Shown: positions 47,154 to 56,540 of the stretch, one piece after another
Layout of the letters: each line of letters opens with the position of its first letter
How positions within the stretch are numbered: position 1 is the first letter of the stretch
Source of the DNA: CAWBVG01 sp963792175
GTDB lineage: Bacteria > Acidobacteriota > Vicinamibacteria > Vicinamibacterales > CAVVIG01
Length of the DNA stretch: 64,000 nt
Assembly (NCBI GenBank): GCA_963792175.1
Contig: CAWBVG010000049.1
Location: forward strand, 153,351-217,350
Direction of reading: 5' to 3'
Made by a program: the position numbers and the translations under genes
Notes under the pieces: model-generated
The model's input: only the letters and a program-made list of their open reading frames with translations
Database searches by the model: none
Told to the model about the DNA's origin: nothing

Positions 47154-49328
47154 ATGGCTGACGTCGTTCGCTATGACATCACCGATCGCGTCGCGGTCCT
47201 GACCATCGACAACCCGCCGGTCAACGCGCTGAGCCCCGCGGTGTGGGAAGCGATCGACCAGGCCGTGCAGCGCGCGAACGCCGACCCGGCGGCCGACGCC
47301 ATCGTGCTGATCGGCGCCGGCACGACGTTCATCGCCGGCGCGGACATCAAGGTGTTCGACGTGCTCAAAACGCCGCAGGACGCGATGGCCCGGTCGGCGG
47401 GGACGCACGCGCTCCTCCGCCGCATGGAGGACTCGACCAAGCCGCTCGTGGCGGCGATTCACGGCAACGCGCTCGGCGGCGGCATGGAAGTCGCGATGTC
47501 GTGTCACTTCCGCGTCGCCGCGCGGGACGCGAAGGTCGGCCAGCCGGAAGTGCTGCTGGGGATCATTCCCGGCGCCGGCGGCACGCAGCGGCTGCCGCGT
47601 CTGGCCGGCGCGGAGCTCGCGCTCCAGATGTGCACGGACGGCAAGCCGGTGGCGGCGCCGCGCGCCAGGACCGCGGGCATGATCGACGACATCGTCGAAG
47701 GCGACCTGCGCTCCGGCGCGATCGCCTTCGCGAAGGCCAAGGCGGCGGCGCACGAAATCCGCAAGGTCCGCGAGATCGCCCTCTCGGCCGAGGCAGACGA
47801 AAAGCGGGTTGGAGGCGTGCGCGAAGATGCGGGAGTCGCTCGCGAAAACGGCCAAGGGGATGCGGGCGCCCTACGCGGTGGTCGATGCGATCGAGGCCGG
47901 GCTGCGGGAGGGGTTCGACGCCGGATCGATTCGCGAGCGCGAGCTGTTCGCCGACTGCGTCGTCTCGACCGAATCGAAGGCGCTCCGTCACCTGTTCTTC
48001 GCGGAACGCGAGGTCGCGAAGGTGCCCGACGTCCCCAAGGACACGCCGACGAAAGACATCAAGCGCGCCGCGGTGGTGGGCGCCGGCACGATGGGCGGCG
48101 GCATCGCGATGAATTACGCGAACGCCGGCATTCCGGTGCTGCTGAAAGAAGTGGACCAGGCCGCGCTCGATCGCGGCCTCGCGACCATTCGCAAGAACTA
48201 CGAAATCACGATGTCGAAGGGAAAGATGACGGCCGATCAGGTCGAAAAGACCATGGCCCTGATCACGCCGACCACCAGCTACGACGGCTTCGATCAGATC
48301 GACATCGTCACCGAGGCGGTGTTCGAGAACATGGACCTCAAGAAGGCGACGTTCGCGGAGCTCGGGAAAGTGACCCGGCCCGACTGCATCCTGGCGTCGA
48401 ACTCGTCGACGCTCGACATCGATCAATTCGCCGCGGCGAGCGGCCGGCCCGGCGCAGGTGCTGGGGCATCACTACTTCAGCCCGGCGAACGTCATGAAGC
48501 TGCTCGAAATCGTTCGCGGCCGAGACACCAGCAAGGAAGTGATCGCGACGTCGCTCAAGCTGGCGAAGAAGCTCGGCAAGGTCGGCGTCGTCGTCGGCAA
48601 CTGCTTCGGCTTCGTCGCGAACCGGATGCTCGCGTATTACATGCGCGAGGCCTACCTGCTGCTCGAGGAAGGCGCGAGCGTGCCGCAAATCGACAAGGTG
48701 CTGACCGACTTCGGCCTGCCGGTCGGTCCGTACGGGATGCAGGACATCGCCGGCATCGACGTCGGCGCGCGCATCCGGCAATATCTCAAGTCGATTGGCA
48801 AGTCGCGCGCCGAGGGGCCGCAGTCGGAGATCCCGGATCGCCTGTTCGAGATGGGACGCTACGGCCAGAAGACCGGCGCCGGCTGGTACAAATACGACGC
48901 GCCCGGCAGCCGCAACCGGACACCGGATCCGCTGATCGATCAGATGGCGGATGAAGTAGCGAAGAAGCGCGGCATCACGAGACGCCCGGTCTCCGACGAG
49001 GAGATCGTGGCGCGCATCACGACGGCGCTCGCCAACGAGGGCGCGCGCGTGCTGGAAGAAGGCTACGCCACGCGCGCCGGCGACATCGATATCGTCTACG
49101 TGTACGGCTTCGGGTTCCCGCGCCATCGCGGCGGGCCGATGTTCTATGCCGACACCGTCGGTCTGCCGAACGTGCTCGGGCGCGTGAAGGAATATCGCGC
49201 GCGGTTCGGCGACTACTGGGAACCGGCGCCCCTGCTCGAGAAGCTGGCCGCCGAAGGACACGGGTTCTACGCAGGCGCGCCCGCGATGCAGCGTGCGACG
49301 TCGGCTAAAGCGACGCGCTCCAGGGTAA
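47154..49328 (+). CDS. fadJ: Bifunctional enoyl-CoA hydratase / 3-hydroxyacyl-CoA dehydrogenase (FadJ/FadB type)
   Basis: About 720 residues over three frames (shifts near 47808, where TTGG should be TGG, and 48455). N-terminal crotonase domain: VLTIDNPPVNALSPAVW, GAGTTFIAGADIK, AIHGNALGGGMEVAMSCHFRVA and QPEVLLGIIPGAGGTQRLPRL. C-terminal dehydrogenase: AAVVGAGTMGGGIAMNYANAG, VTEAVFENMDLKKATF, SNSSTLDID, the HHYFSPANVMKLLEIV catalytic His region and GNCFGFVANRML. It hydrates enoyl-CoA and oxidises the 3-hydroxyacyl-CoA. The 3' end is uncertain: no in-frame stop soon after GHGFYAG, and stops in other frames lie at 49306 and 49326. fadJ is a functional label. Confidence 0.88.
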
Positions 49329-49415
49329 GACGAGCGCGAAGCTCGCCGAGCAGATTCGTCGCGAGGCGGACTGTAGGCGACTGCGTGCCCCGCGCGTTAA
49401 GTCGGCTCGAGCGGC

Positions 49416-49874
49416 ATGGTCGACATCAAGGACGTCCGCGCGCTTCGCAATCGGATCGGCGAGGAGATCGCCGTCGGCGACTGGTTCGAAGTCACCCAGG
49501 CGCGCATCGATCAGTTCGCCGCCGCTACGGGCGACGCGCAGTGGATTCACGTGGACCCGGCGCGCGCCGCTGCCGAATCTCCGTTCAAGACCACCATCGC
49601 GCACGGCTTCCTGACGCTGTCTCTCCTGAGCTCGCTCATCCGCGACGCGATGACGTTCCACGGCCTGCGCATGGCGATCAATTACGGCATGAACCGGATG
49701 CGGTTCGTCGCGCCGGTCCCGGCGGGGTCCAGGATCCGGGCGCGCTTTGTGCCGGTGTCTGTCGAGGATGCCTCCGGCAGCGTGCAGGTCACCTGGCAGG
49801 TGACGATCGAGCGCGAGCACTCGGATAAGCCGTGCTGCGTCGCCGAGTGGATTGTCCGGTATTACCCCGCGTGA
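49416..49874 (+). CDS. MaoC-like (R)-specific enoyl-CoA hydratase
   Basis: 152 residues. Hydratase 2 motif: TQARIDQFAAATGDAQWIHVDPARA with the Asp and His dyad, then SPFKTTIAHGFLTLSLLSSL, GLRMAINYGMNRMRFVAPVPAGSRIRAR and a hotdog-fold C-terminus. Catalyses hydration of enoyl-CoA to (R)-3-hydroxyacyl-CoA. Frame intact; start ATG 49416. It follows the FadJ-type gene, the opposite stereochemistry suggesting either a PHA-precursor route or breakdown of branched substrates (inference). Confidence 0.88.
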   Translation: MVDIKDVRALRNRIGEEIAVGDWFEVTQARIDQFAAATGDAQWIHVDPARAAAESPFKTTIAHGFLTLSLLSSLIRDAMTFHGLRMAINYGMNRMRFVAPVPAGSRIRARFVPVSVEDASGSVQVTWQVTIEREHSDKPCCVAEWIVRYYPA

Positions 49875-49881
49875 CAGGCGG

Positions 49882-50058
49882 ATGCTGCGACACGTCACGT
49901 ACCTCTCGGCTATCGCGGCCTGTGTCTGGCTCAGCGCGATGGGCTGGTACTCGACGTTCACGCCCGGCGAACCCCAGGTGTTCTTCCTCGTCTGGGGCCT
50001 CCTGTTCGGACTAGCAGCCGTGATCCTGACATTTCTCTGGAGGATCGCGAGTACCTGA
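49882..50058 (+). CDS. Small two-helix membrane protein, unknown
   Basis: 58 residues from ATG 49882, MLRHVTYLSAIAACVWLSAMGW then VFFLVWGLLFGLAAVILTFLWRI: two hydrophobic helices joined by a short polar loop (STFTPGEPQ). It begins 8 bp after the MaoC stop on the same strand; the upstream in-frame ATG at 49852 would overlap that gene. I do not recognise a family. Confidence 0.5.
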   Translation: MLRHVTYLSAIAACVWLSAMGWYSTFTPGEPQVFFLVWGLLFGLAAVILTFLWRIAST

Positions 50059-50114
50059 TCCCTGCTACACTGGAAGTGCCAGCCAAGCCGCCTGATGAGT
50101 GATTGGGGCCTCCC

Positions 50115-50856
50115 ATGAACTTCGCGAATTTACGCTCGAAAACGTCCCTCATCGTCCTGTCCGCGGCCGTCTCCGCGACGTTGGTGGCGACCGATGCAGC
50201 CGCGCAGCATCGAGGCGGCGGTGGCGGTGGCGGCCGACCCGGAGGCGGAGGCGGCGGTCGACCGATGGGAGGGGCCGTGGCGCGCGGGCCCGTCGTACGG
50301 GGTGGCGGAGGCGCACGTCGTCGGAGCGCCATTACCGTGGCGGAGGCTACTACCGGCCGTACTACCGCGGCGGGTACTACGGCCGTACGGCCGCGGCTAC
50401 GGTTACGGCTACGGGCCGAGCTTCTCGATCGGCTTCTACGGCGGCTATCCGTTCTACGGATACGGGTACTACGGCTACCCGTACCCGTACTACCCGCCAT
50501 ACCCGTATTACGGTTATCCCTACGGCTACCCGGCTGCTGGGTACCCGTATGCGGGGGCGCCTGCATACCCGGCGTCTGCATACCCGGGGGCGACTGCATA
50601 CCCCGCCGCCTCTGGATACGGCTCCGTCGGCGTCGGGGCGTACGCAGGCGTGCGAATTCTGGGTGCGCCGCCGAACGCGGAAGTGTTCGCCGACGGCAAC
50701 AACGTCGGCATCGCCGACGACTTCGCTGGCGCGAATCAGCATTTGGAGCTGACGCCGGGGGCGCACAGCATCGAGATTCATGCGCCTGGCATGGCGGCGA
50801 TGGTGTACGACGTGAACGTTCAGCCAGGACGGACGGTCACGCTCCGCGTGCGCTGA
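50115..50856 (+). CDS. Secreted Gly/Tyr-rich protein with C-terminal PEGA domain
   Basis: ATG 50115 gives a leader (MNFANLRSKTSLIVLSAAVSATLVATDAAA) and a GGGGG-rich stretch. Two frameshifts (near 50310 and 50375) lead to a tract of alternating Gly, Tyr and Pro (RPYYRGGYYG, YPYPYYPPYPYYGYP) and AGAPAYPASAYPG repeats, then a PEGA domain: VRILGAPPNAEVFADGNNVGIADDFAG...HLELTPGAHSIEIHAPG ending VQPGRTVTLRVR. PEGA domains occur on surface proteins; the Tyr/Pro/Gly tract looks like a flexible surface-adhesive region. Function unknown. Confidence 0.7.
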
Positions 50857-50875
50857 CGCGAGTGCGCCAGCGGAC

Positions 50876-51313
50876 TCAGCGTCCGATGTCCTCGTTCCAG
50901 AGTTCCGGGTGTGCCGCGATGAAGGCCTTCATCATCGCGGCGCATCGATCGTCCTGCAGCACGTCAACCCGCACGCCTCGCGCCCGCAACAGATCTTCCT
51001 CGCCTCTGAACGTCTGATTCTCGCCGACGACCACGTGCCCGATGCCGTAGAGCAGGATGGCACCGCTGCACATGGCGCACGGCGACAGCGTCGTGTACAT
51101 CACCGATTGTCGATAGACAGCGGCGGATCGTCGGCCGGCGCGCTCGAGCGCATCCATCTCCCCATGGAGGATCGCGCTCCCCTGCTGAACGCGCCGATTG
51201 TGTCCGCGGCCCAGGATGGTGCCCTGATGGACGAGCACCGCGCCGATGGGAATGCCGCCCTCGGCAAGCCCCTGCTCAGCTTCTTCGATCGCGGCGAGTA
51301 GAAAGGGATCCAT
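50876..51313 (-). CDS. Cytosine/cytidine deaminase-like zinc enzyme (yeast cytosine deaminase type)
   Basis: 145 residues, frame intact. Zinc motif pair: ILHGEMDAL (HxE with the catalytic Glu) and TLSPCAMCSGAILLYGIGHVVVGEN (PCxxC). N-terminal MDPFLLAAIEEAEQGLAEGGIPIGAVLV and the C-terminal VRVDVLQDDRCAAMMKAFIAAHPELWNEDIG are typical of the small cytosine/nucleoside deaminases such as yeast FCY1-like proteins rather than tRNA adenosine deaminase, which would show a longer HAE helix context. It converts cytosine to uracil in pyrimidine salvage (inference). Confidence 0.82.
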   Translation of the reverse strand: MDPFLLAAIEEAEQGLAEGGIPIGAVLVHQGTILGRGHNRRVQQGSAILHGEMDALERAGRRSAAVYRQSVMYTTLSPCAMCSGAILLYGIGHVVVGENQTFRGEEDLLRARGVRVDVLQDDRCAAMMKAFIAAHPELWNEDIGR

Positions 51314-51373
51314 CGCCCATCAGTATCGCCGCACGGCACGGCTTTCGCACTCTCCTACCTCGGAGGTTAGGTC

Positions 51374-51550
51374 ATGCTCCACATGGCATTGGTTTTCCTC
51401 GTCATCGGCTTGATTGCCGCGCTGCTCGGCTTTACGACGATTGCCGGCGCGTCAATCGCCATCGCGAAGTTCCTGGCGGGTCTGTTCCTGCTGCTCTTCC
51501 TGGTGTTCCTGATTCTCGGCTTGGCCGCAGGCCGCCGGATCATCAGCTGA
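51374..51550 (+). CDS. DUF1328-family small membrane protein
   Basis: 58 residues, too short for many annotators. GGAGGT lies 8 nt before the ATG. The sequence is almost entirely hydrophobic (ALVFLVIGLIAALLGFTTIA and FLAGLFLLLFLVFLILGL), the pattern of DUF1328/UPF0391 proteins such as E. coli YtjA, which have two helices and a short C-terminal basic tail (AGRRIIS here). Function unknown. A perfect hairpin follows the stop. Confidence 0.75.
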   Translation: MLHMALVFLVIGLIAALLGFTTIAGASIAIAKFLAGLFLLLFLVFLILGLAAGRRIIS

Positions 51551-51557
51551 CGCGTTT

Positions 51558-51581
51558 GGGGACGGAGCGCTCTCCGTCCCC
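51558..51581 (+). terminator. Hairpin after the DUF1328 gene
   Basis: GGGGACGGAG and CTCCGTCCCC form a perfect 10-bp stem with a four-base loop (CGCT), 7 bp after the stop codon. No U-run follows, so it may stabilise or process the message rather than terminate it. Confidence 0.5.
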
Positions 51582-51664
51582 CGCCTTCGCTCTGGCGACA
51601 CCTTACGAGCTTCGGCGCGGCAGGCCCTGCCTTCGTCTCGCGACATCTCGCGACTTCAGCCGCG
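51581..51664 (+). repeat. REP-type palindrome copy plus a degenerate second unit
   Basis: CCGCCTTCGCTC...GAGCTTCGGCGCGGCAGG (51581-51626), the same layout as at 30735, is followed by a shorter CTGCCTTCGTCTCGCGACAT unit. Confidence 0.6.
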
Positions 51665-51700
51665 TGCTCCAGCCCGCGGCGCGGCACGCCCGTCCCCAGG

Positions 51701-51706
51701 TACAAT
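51701..51706 (+). promoter_or_regulatory. Possible -10 of the amidase operon
   Basis: TACAAT 18 nt before the TTG start. No -35 was found at the expected distance, so this is weak. Confidence 0.3.
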
Positions 51707-51724
51707 AAGACGCTGGATTTCCAT

Positions 51725-53263
51725 TTGAACGCTCGTCCGCTGCCACTTTTCGCGATCGCGCTTCCACTCGTCATCCTCGCCGGACTCGTCGCGTCGCTGT
51801 CCAGCCAGACGCCGGCCGGCCCTTCGCTGACCGTGCTGGCGCGCGAAGGCCGGCGCGCATTGCCGATCGCGATGGTGTCGGACCAGGAGTTCGTCGCCCT
51901 CGACGACCTCGCCGCCGCCTTTCAGCTCACGGTCCACGAAGAATCGCTCGGCGCCGTCACGGTGACGTACAAAGGCAAGACCATCGTGCTGACGCCGGAG
52001 CAGGCGCTGGCCTCGGTCGCGGGCCGGCTGGTGTCGCTGCCTGCCCCACCGTCGCGCAGCGGCCGCCGGTGGCTCGTCCCCGTGGAATTCATCAGCCGCG
52101 CCCTGACCCTCGTCTACGACGCGAGGCTCGATCTGCGAAAGCCGTCGCGCCTGCTGGTCGTCGGCGACGTGCGCGTGCCGCGGATTCTCGTCCGATACGA
52201 TTCGCTTGGCGCCGGCGGCCGGCTGACGATCGACGCGACGCCGCGCGCGAACAGCACCGTCACGCAGGACGGGGAACGGATCCTCGTCAAGTTCGACGCC
52301 GACGCGCTCGACGCGCCGACGCCGCTGCTGCCGCCGCAGACCTTGCAGGCCGCCGCGCCGTTCGTGCGCGACATCCGCGTCGCCGACAACACCACGATCG
52401 CGATCGATCCCGGCCCGCGGTTCGGCGGATTCCGAGCCGCCGCGCAGCCTGCGGACGCCACGGCGCGGCTGGTCATCGATTTCGTCAGCGCCCAGACCGA
52501 CACCACGACAGCGCCAGCGCCGCCGGTCCCGGCCGCGCCGCAGCCGCCGCCGGACGTGCCGCCCGCGCTGACGCCGCCCGCCTCGGCGATCCGAACCATC
52601 GCGGTCGATCCCGGCCACGGCGGCGAAGACGATGGCGTGCGCGGCGCGCAGGGGACGAAGGAAAAGGATCTGGCGCTCGCCGTCGCGCGCCGCGTCAAGG
52701 GCATCGTCGAGGGACGTCTCGGCATTCGCGTCCTGCTGACGCGAGACGACGACCGGAACATCCCGCTCGACGATCGAACGGCGCTCGCGAACAACAACAA
52801 GGCGGATCTCTTCATCAGCCTGCACGCGAACGCCTCGGTCCGGCGATCGGCCGCCGGTGCCACCGTCTTCCTCGCCGCCTTCGACGACAGCGACACCGAA
52901 GCCGCCAGGCCGGCGCCCGGCGAACGGGTCCCGACATTCGGCGGCGGTCTCCGCGACATCGAGCTCGTGCCCTGGAATCTGGCGCAAACGCGGCACCTGA
53001 CCCAGTCCATCGAGTTCGCGACGATTCTGGAGCAGCAGCTGCGCACGCGCGTGCCGCTGTCGGTCCACCCCATCGATCGGGCGCCGCTTCGCATCCTCGA
53101 ATCGGCCAACATGCCGGCGGTGCTGCTCGAAATGGGATTCCTGTCGAACGCGGAACAGGAAAAACAGCTGACGGTCGATGTCTTCCAGGTCGGCGTGGCG
53201 CAGTCGATTTATGAGGCGGTCGTGCGATTCCGCGATTCGCTCAACGCCGGAGGCGGACGCTGA
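51725..53263 (+). CDS. N-acetylmuramoyl-L-alanine amidase (Amidase_3) with N-terminal beta domain
   Basis: 512 residues from TTG 51725, starting MNARPLPLFAIALPLVILAGL (exported). The first part (about 30-270) is an AMIN/copper-amine-like beta region including EFISRALTLVYDARLDLR; a Pro linker precedes the amidase domain with zinc ligands DPGHGGEDDG (His), TKEKDLAL (Glu), LHANAS (His) and the catalytic LLEMGFLSN (Glu). It cleaves the amide between MurNAc and L-alanine in peptidoglycan, in the periplasm. Frame intact. TGATG joins it to the next gene. Confidence 0.9.
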   Translation: MNARPLPLFAIALPLVILAGLVASLSSQTPAGPSLTVLAREGRRALPIAMVSDQEFVALDDLAAAFQLTVHEESLGAVTVTYKGKTIVLTPEQALASVAGRLVSLPAPPSRSGRRWLVPVEFISRALTLVYDARLDLRKPSRLLVVGDVRVPRILVRYDSLGAGGRLTIDATPRANSTVTQDGERILVKFDADALDAPTPLLPPQTLQAAAPFVRDIRVADNTTIAIDPGPRFGGFRAAAQPADATARLVIDFVSAQTDTTTAPAPPVPAAPQPPPDVPPALTPPASAIRTIAVDPGHGGEDDGVRGAQGTKEKDLALAVARRVKGIVEGRLGIRVLLTRDDDRNIPLDDRTALANNNKADLFISLHANASVRRSAAGATVFLAAFDDSDTEAARPAPGERVPTFGGGLRDIELVPWNLAQTRHLTQSIEFATILEQQLRTRVPLSVHPIDRAPLRILESANMPAVLLEMGFLSNAEQEKQLTVDVFQVGVAQSIYEAVVRFRDSLNAGGGR

Positions 53264-53835
53264 TGGACCGGCGGGTGTCCGTGGCCATCGGCATCGCCTT
53301 CGTCGCGTTCGTCGTCGGCTGGCTGATGTTCGTCAGCACGCCGCGATGGTTCAGCCGGCAGCAGAAACCGGTGGCGGCCGCCCCCGCTCCCGCGCCGCCG
53401 GCGCCGCCAGGCCGGAAGATCAAGGCGCGCCTGTTCTATGTGTCCGAAGACGGCACGCGGCTGACTGGCGTCGAGCGCGAGATTGCATACGGCGAAGGAC
53501 CGCTCGAGCAGGCGCGGGAAATCATCTCCGCGCAAATCGCGCCGGTGACCGAACCGCTGGTGTCGGCGGTACCGCCCGGCACGAAGCTCCGCGCGCTGTT
53601 CATGACCGAGGGCGGCGACGCCTACATCGATCTCAGTCGCGAGGTCACCGCGGCGCACACGGGCGGTACGCTCGACGAGACCCTGACGGTCTACACTCTC
53701 GTCAACGCGCTGACCGCGAACCTGCCGGCGATCACCTCGGTGCAGCTGCTCGTCGAAGGCAAGGAGGTCGATACCCTGTCGGGCCACGTCGACCTGCGCC
53801 GGCCGCTCTCGAAAAATCTCGCGTGGGTACAATAG
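53263..53835 (+). CDS. GerMN domain membrane-anchored protein
   Basis: 190 residues starting in the amidase stop (TGATG). A membrane anchor (VSVAIGIAFVAFVVGWLMFVS), a Pro/Ala linker (AAAPAPAPPAPPG), then one GerMN domain: KARLFYVSEDGTRLTGVEREIAYGEGPLEQAREIISAQI, VSAVPPGTKLRALFMTEGGDAYIDLSREV and AITSVQLLVEGKEVDTLSGHVDLRRPL. GerMN domains bind peptidoglycan or assemble secreted complexes. The amidase neighbour supports a cell-wall role. Frame intact; RNase PH begins 6 bp later. Confidence 0.85.
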   Translation: MDRRVSVAIGIAFVAFVVGWLMFVSTPRWFSRQQKPVAAAPAPAPPAPPGRKIKARLFYVSEDGTRLTGVEREIAYGEGPLEQAREIISAQIAPVTEPLVSAVPPGTKLRALFMTEGGDAYIDLSREVTAAHTGGTLDETLTVYTLVNALTANLPAITSVQLLVEGKEVDTLSGHVDLRRPLSKNLAWVQ

Positions 53836-53841
53836 GAGCAG

Positions 53842-54579
<738 letters not shown>

Positions 54580-54582
54580 ATC

Positions 54583-54645
54583 ACGCAGAGCGCGCAAAGC
54601 ATCGCAAACCAATTCTTTTCTGCGTGCCTCTGCGATTCTGCGTTC
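54583..54645. repeat. Word-repeat hairpin (ACGCAGAG / CTCTGCG)
   Basis: ACGCAGAGCGCGCAAAGC on the left and TGCGTGCCTCTGCGATTCTG on the right, the same words as at 13104. It lies between rph and ogt. Confidence 0.7.
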
Positions 54646-54658
54646 AGCGTGGTTTCGT

Positions 54659-55189
54659 ATGCAGATCTCACGCGCGATTCTGAAGACGCCGCTCGGCGAC
54701 ATGCTCGCGCTCGATTCGGGCGACGGGCTCTGCGCGCTCGAGTTCACCGGGCCGAAGAAGCGGTTGCCCCGGCTGGAGGCCCGGCTGCGGCGCTACTTCC
54801 CTGACCACACGCTGGTGGACGGCGAGACGCGGACGATCACGCAGACGCGGACGTGGCTGGACCGCTACTTCGCGGGCAAGAGCGCCGACATCAGCGGATT
54901 GCCGCTCGATATGCGCGGCGCCTCGTTCGAGCAGCGCGTGTGGACAGCGCTGCGCGCCATCCCGCCGGGCGCCACGACCAGCTACGGAGCGATTGCGAAA
55001 GCGCTTGGATCGGCCGGCGCCTCGCGCGCGGTCGGCATGGCCAACGGCGCCAACCCGATCGCGATCATCGTGCCCTGCCATCGCGTCATCGGCGCCTCGG
55101 GATCGCTGACCGGCTACGGCGGCGGCCTCGAGCGGAAGACCTGGCTGATCGATCACGAGCGCCGCTGGCGGACGAACAGCCTCTTCTGA
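54659..55189 (+). CDS. ogt: Methylated-DNA-protein cysteine methyltransferase
   Basis: 176 residues, frame intact. Active-site motif IIVPCHRVIG with the acceptor Cys, preceded by the helix-turn-helix FEQRVWTALRAIPPGATTSYGAIAKALG and the asparagine hinge MANGANPIA, followed by LTGYGGGLERKTWLIDHE. The N-terminal domain (ISRAILKTPLGDMLALDSGDGLCALEF) fits Ogt/AGT. It repairs O6-alkylguanine in DNA by suicide transfer. The ATG lies just after the word repeat. Confidence 0.95.
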   Translation: MQISRAILKTPLGDMLALDSGDGLCALEFTGPKKRLPRLEARLRRYFPDHTLVDGETRTITQTRTWLDRYFAGKSADISGLPLDMRGASFEQRVWTALRAIPPGATTSYGAIAKALGSAGASRAVGMANGANPIAIIVPCHRVIGASGSLTGYGGGLERKTWLIDHERRWRTNSLF

Positions 55190-55252
55190 GGCAGAGCGTC
55201 GCAAAGCACTGCAAGGAAGCAAATGATCCTCTGCGATCTTCGCGACTCGCGG
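55188..55252. repeat. Word-repeat hairpin between ogt and rdgB
   Basis: GAGGCAGAGCGTCGCAAAGC and TCCTCTGCGATCTTCGCGA words; begins in the ogt stop codon and ends one base before the rdgB stop (55253). The two genes are convergent. Confidence 0.65.
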
Positions 55253-55850
55253 TTACTCGTCTCTGAGCAGGAACTCGCGCAGCTTCCGAAACGCCGCGCC
55301 GCGGTGGCTGACGACTGACTTCTGCGCCTGCGGGACTTCAGCCAGCGTCCGATCGTAGGGCGGGTAGAAGAAGATCGGGTCGTAGCCGAATCCACCTTCG
55401 CCCTTTGGTTCCGGCGCGATCCGGCCTTCGACGGTCCCCCGCGCTTCGAACACGACGCGCTCGCCGCGCGCGAGCGCCACCGCGCAGACGAAGCGCGCCG
55501 CGTTCTCGTGCCCGTCGCGACCCGCCGCACGCAACGCGTCGTAGAGCATCGCGAACTTCTGCGGGTACGAGGTCTCCACGCCGCCGAACCTCGCGGACTC
55601 CACGCCAGGCGCGCCGCCGAGCGCGTCGATTTCCAGCCCCGAGTCCTCGGCCACCGTCAATTCACTCGTGGCCGCCGCGTAGTAAAGCGCCTTCTGCCGC
55701 GCGTTCTCCTCGAAGGTGCGGCCGGTTTCCTCAGGCGCCGCAACCGCCGGATACGCATCGAGCGTGATCAGCTCGCACGGGACAGCCGGCCAGCAGCTCG
55801 CGAATCTCTCGCACCTTGTTGGCATTGGTTGTCGCAACGAGCAGACGCAC
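55253..55850 (-). CDS. rdgB: XTP/dITP pyrophosphatase (RdgB/HAM1)
   Basis: About 198 residues from GTG 55850: MRLLVATTNANKVREIRELL (the RdgB/Ham1 N-terminal motif), frameshift near 55785, then GRTFEENARQKALYYA, TVAEDSGLEIDALGGAPGVESARF (nucleotide/Mg site), FVCAVALARG, GTVEGRIAPEPKGEGGFGYDPIFFYPP and SHRGAAFRKLREFL. Hydrolyses non-canonical purine triphosphates to protect DNA. Length matches the family. Confidence 0.93.
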
Positions 55851-55900
55851 AGTCTTTTAGGACTTTCAGACTTTTAACTTTTAACGTTTTAAGTTTGAGA
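55851..55900. repeat. AT-rich word repeat (ACTTTTAAC)
   Basis: GACTTTCAGACTTTTAACTT followed by GTTTTAAGTTTGAGAGTTTG. It is the A/T-richest stretch of the window, directly upstream of rdgB, and overlaps its likely promoter region. Confidence 0.5.
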
Positions 55901-55910
55901 GTTTGGCCGC

Positions 55911-55937
55911 GGGCGGCGACCCGAAGGTCGGCCGCCC
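55911..55937 (-). terminator. Strong hairpin with a UUCG tetraloop (minus strand)
   Basis: Read on the minus strand: GGGCGGCCGACC, loop TTCG, GGTCGCCGCCC, an 11-bp stem with one bulged G and a CUUCGG-type extra-stable loop. It lies between the small minus-strand gene (56045) and rdgB, so it may terminate the former. Confidence 0.55.
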
Positions 55938-55961
55938 GGGTTTATTCAGGCAGGTGGTTCG

Positions 55962-56007
55962 GCCGGCTGGCTGACGGCTCAAAGGTAAGACTTACGGTCC
56001 AGCCGGC
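55962..56007. other. Unclassified structured element
   Basis: GCCGGCTGG and CCAGCCGGC (9-bp perfect arms) enclose about 28 nt containing GGTAAGACTTACGG, itself a short palindrome. It does not match a riboswitch consensus that I remember. Confidence 0.4.
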
Positions 56008-56044
56008 AGGCGGGCATCCCTCCTAAGAGGAAACTCGATGTTCT

Positions 56045-56314
56045 CTACGCGGCCGCCGGATTCTTGCGCGATCGAATCGCCGCCCGGACTGGCGCCGCGT
56101 ATTCGACCCGCATGAACGCTCCGTCGCGCGTACGGAACAGAAACTTGGTCTCGACCAGGGTTCGGAGCAACGCGCCACACGACGCGGCATCCAATCCCCA
56201 CAACCGGCGCGCCTGCGGTTCGGTAAGCCGCAGGCCCGGCATCTCGAGGAATTCCCCCTTCACGCGCCTCACCACGTCGTCTGTCGACAGTAACGTGTGG
56301 GTATCGGAAGACAT
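56045..56314 (-). CDS. Small helical protein, possibly DNA-binding, unknown function
   Basis: 89 residues from ATG 56314 (an upstream in-frame start at 56353 is possible). MSSDTHTLLSTDDVVRRVKGEFLEMPGLRLTEPQARRLWGLDAASCGALLRTLVETKFLFRTRDGAFMRV: helices with a TEPQARRLWGLDAASC turn that could be a winged helix-turn-helix, and a basic C-terminus (AAIRSRKNPAAA). I know similar short proteins only as unassigned. The 226-bp stretch upstream to 56540 has no recognisable gene and may carry its regulation. Confidence 0.6.
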   Translation of the reverse strand: MSSDTHTLLSTDDVVRRVKGEFLEMPGLRLTEPQARRLWGLDAASCGALLRTLVETKFLFRTRDGAFMRVEYAAPVRAAIRSRKNPAAA

Positions 56315-56540
56315 GGGAACACGATGTAAGGAGCAACGCGTGTACCAGCGCAATGCGTGTTGCGTCAGGGCGCGTTTTCTTCAGAAACAGGCCACATTTC
56401 GCGGCGCTTCCGCCTCTGCGTAACAGCGCCGTGACGAATCCAGCCCAGCCACTGTAGGTAAAGTGACAGTCGCGTGTAGGAATTCCCATCAGCTCAGGTT
56501 CAATGCTCGACGTGCCCCCGAAATTGCATCAGCTCCGCGC

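Noticed and set aside
50115..50856. Collagen- or silk-like structural protein
   Set aside because: The Gly/Tyr/Pro tract is irregular and ends in a clear PEGA domain; simple composition alone does not support a structural fibre call.
55990..56030. A 12-codon peptide with AGGAGG one base before its ATG (minus strand)
   Set aside because: Shine-Dalgarno spacing is too short for initiation and nothing suggests an attenuator; kept only as part of the structured region.
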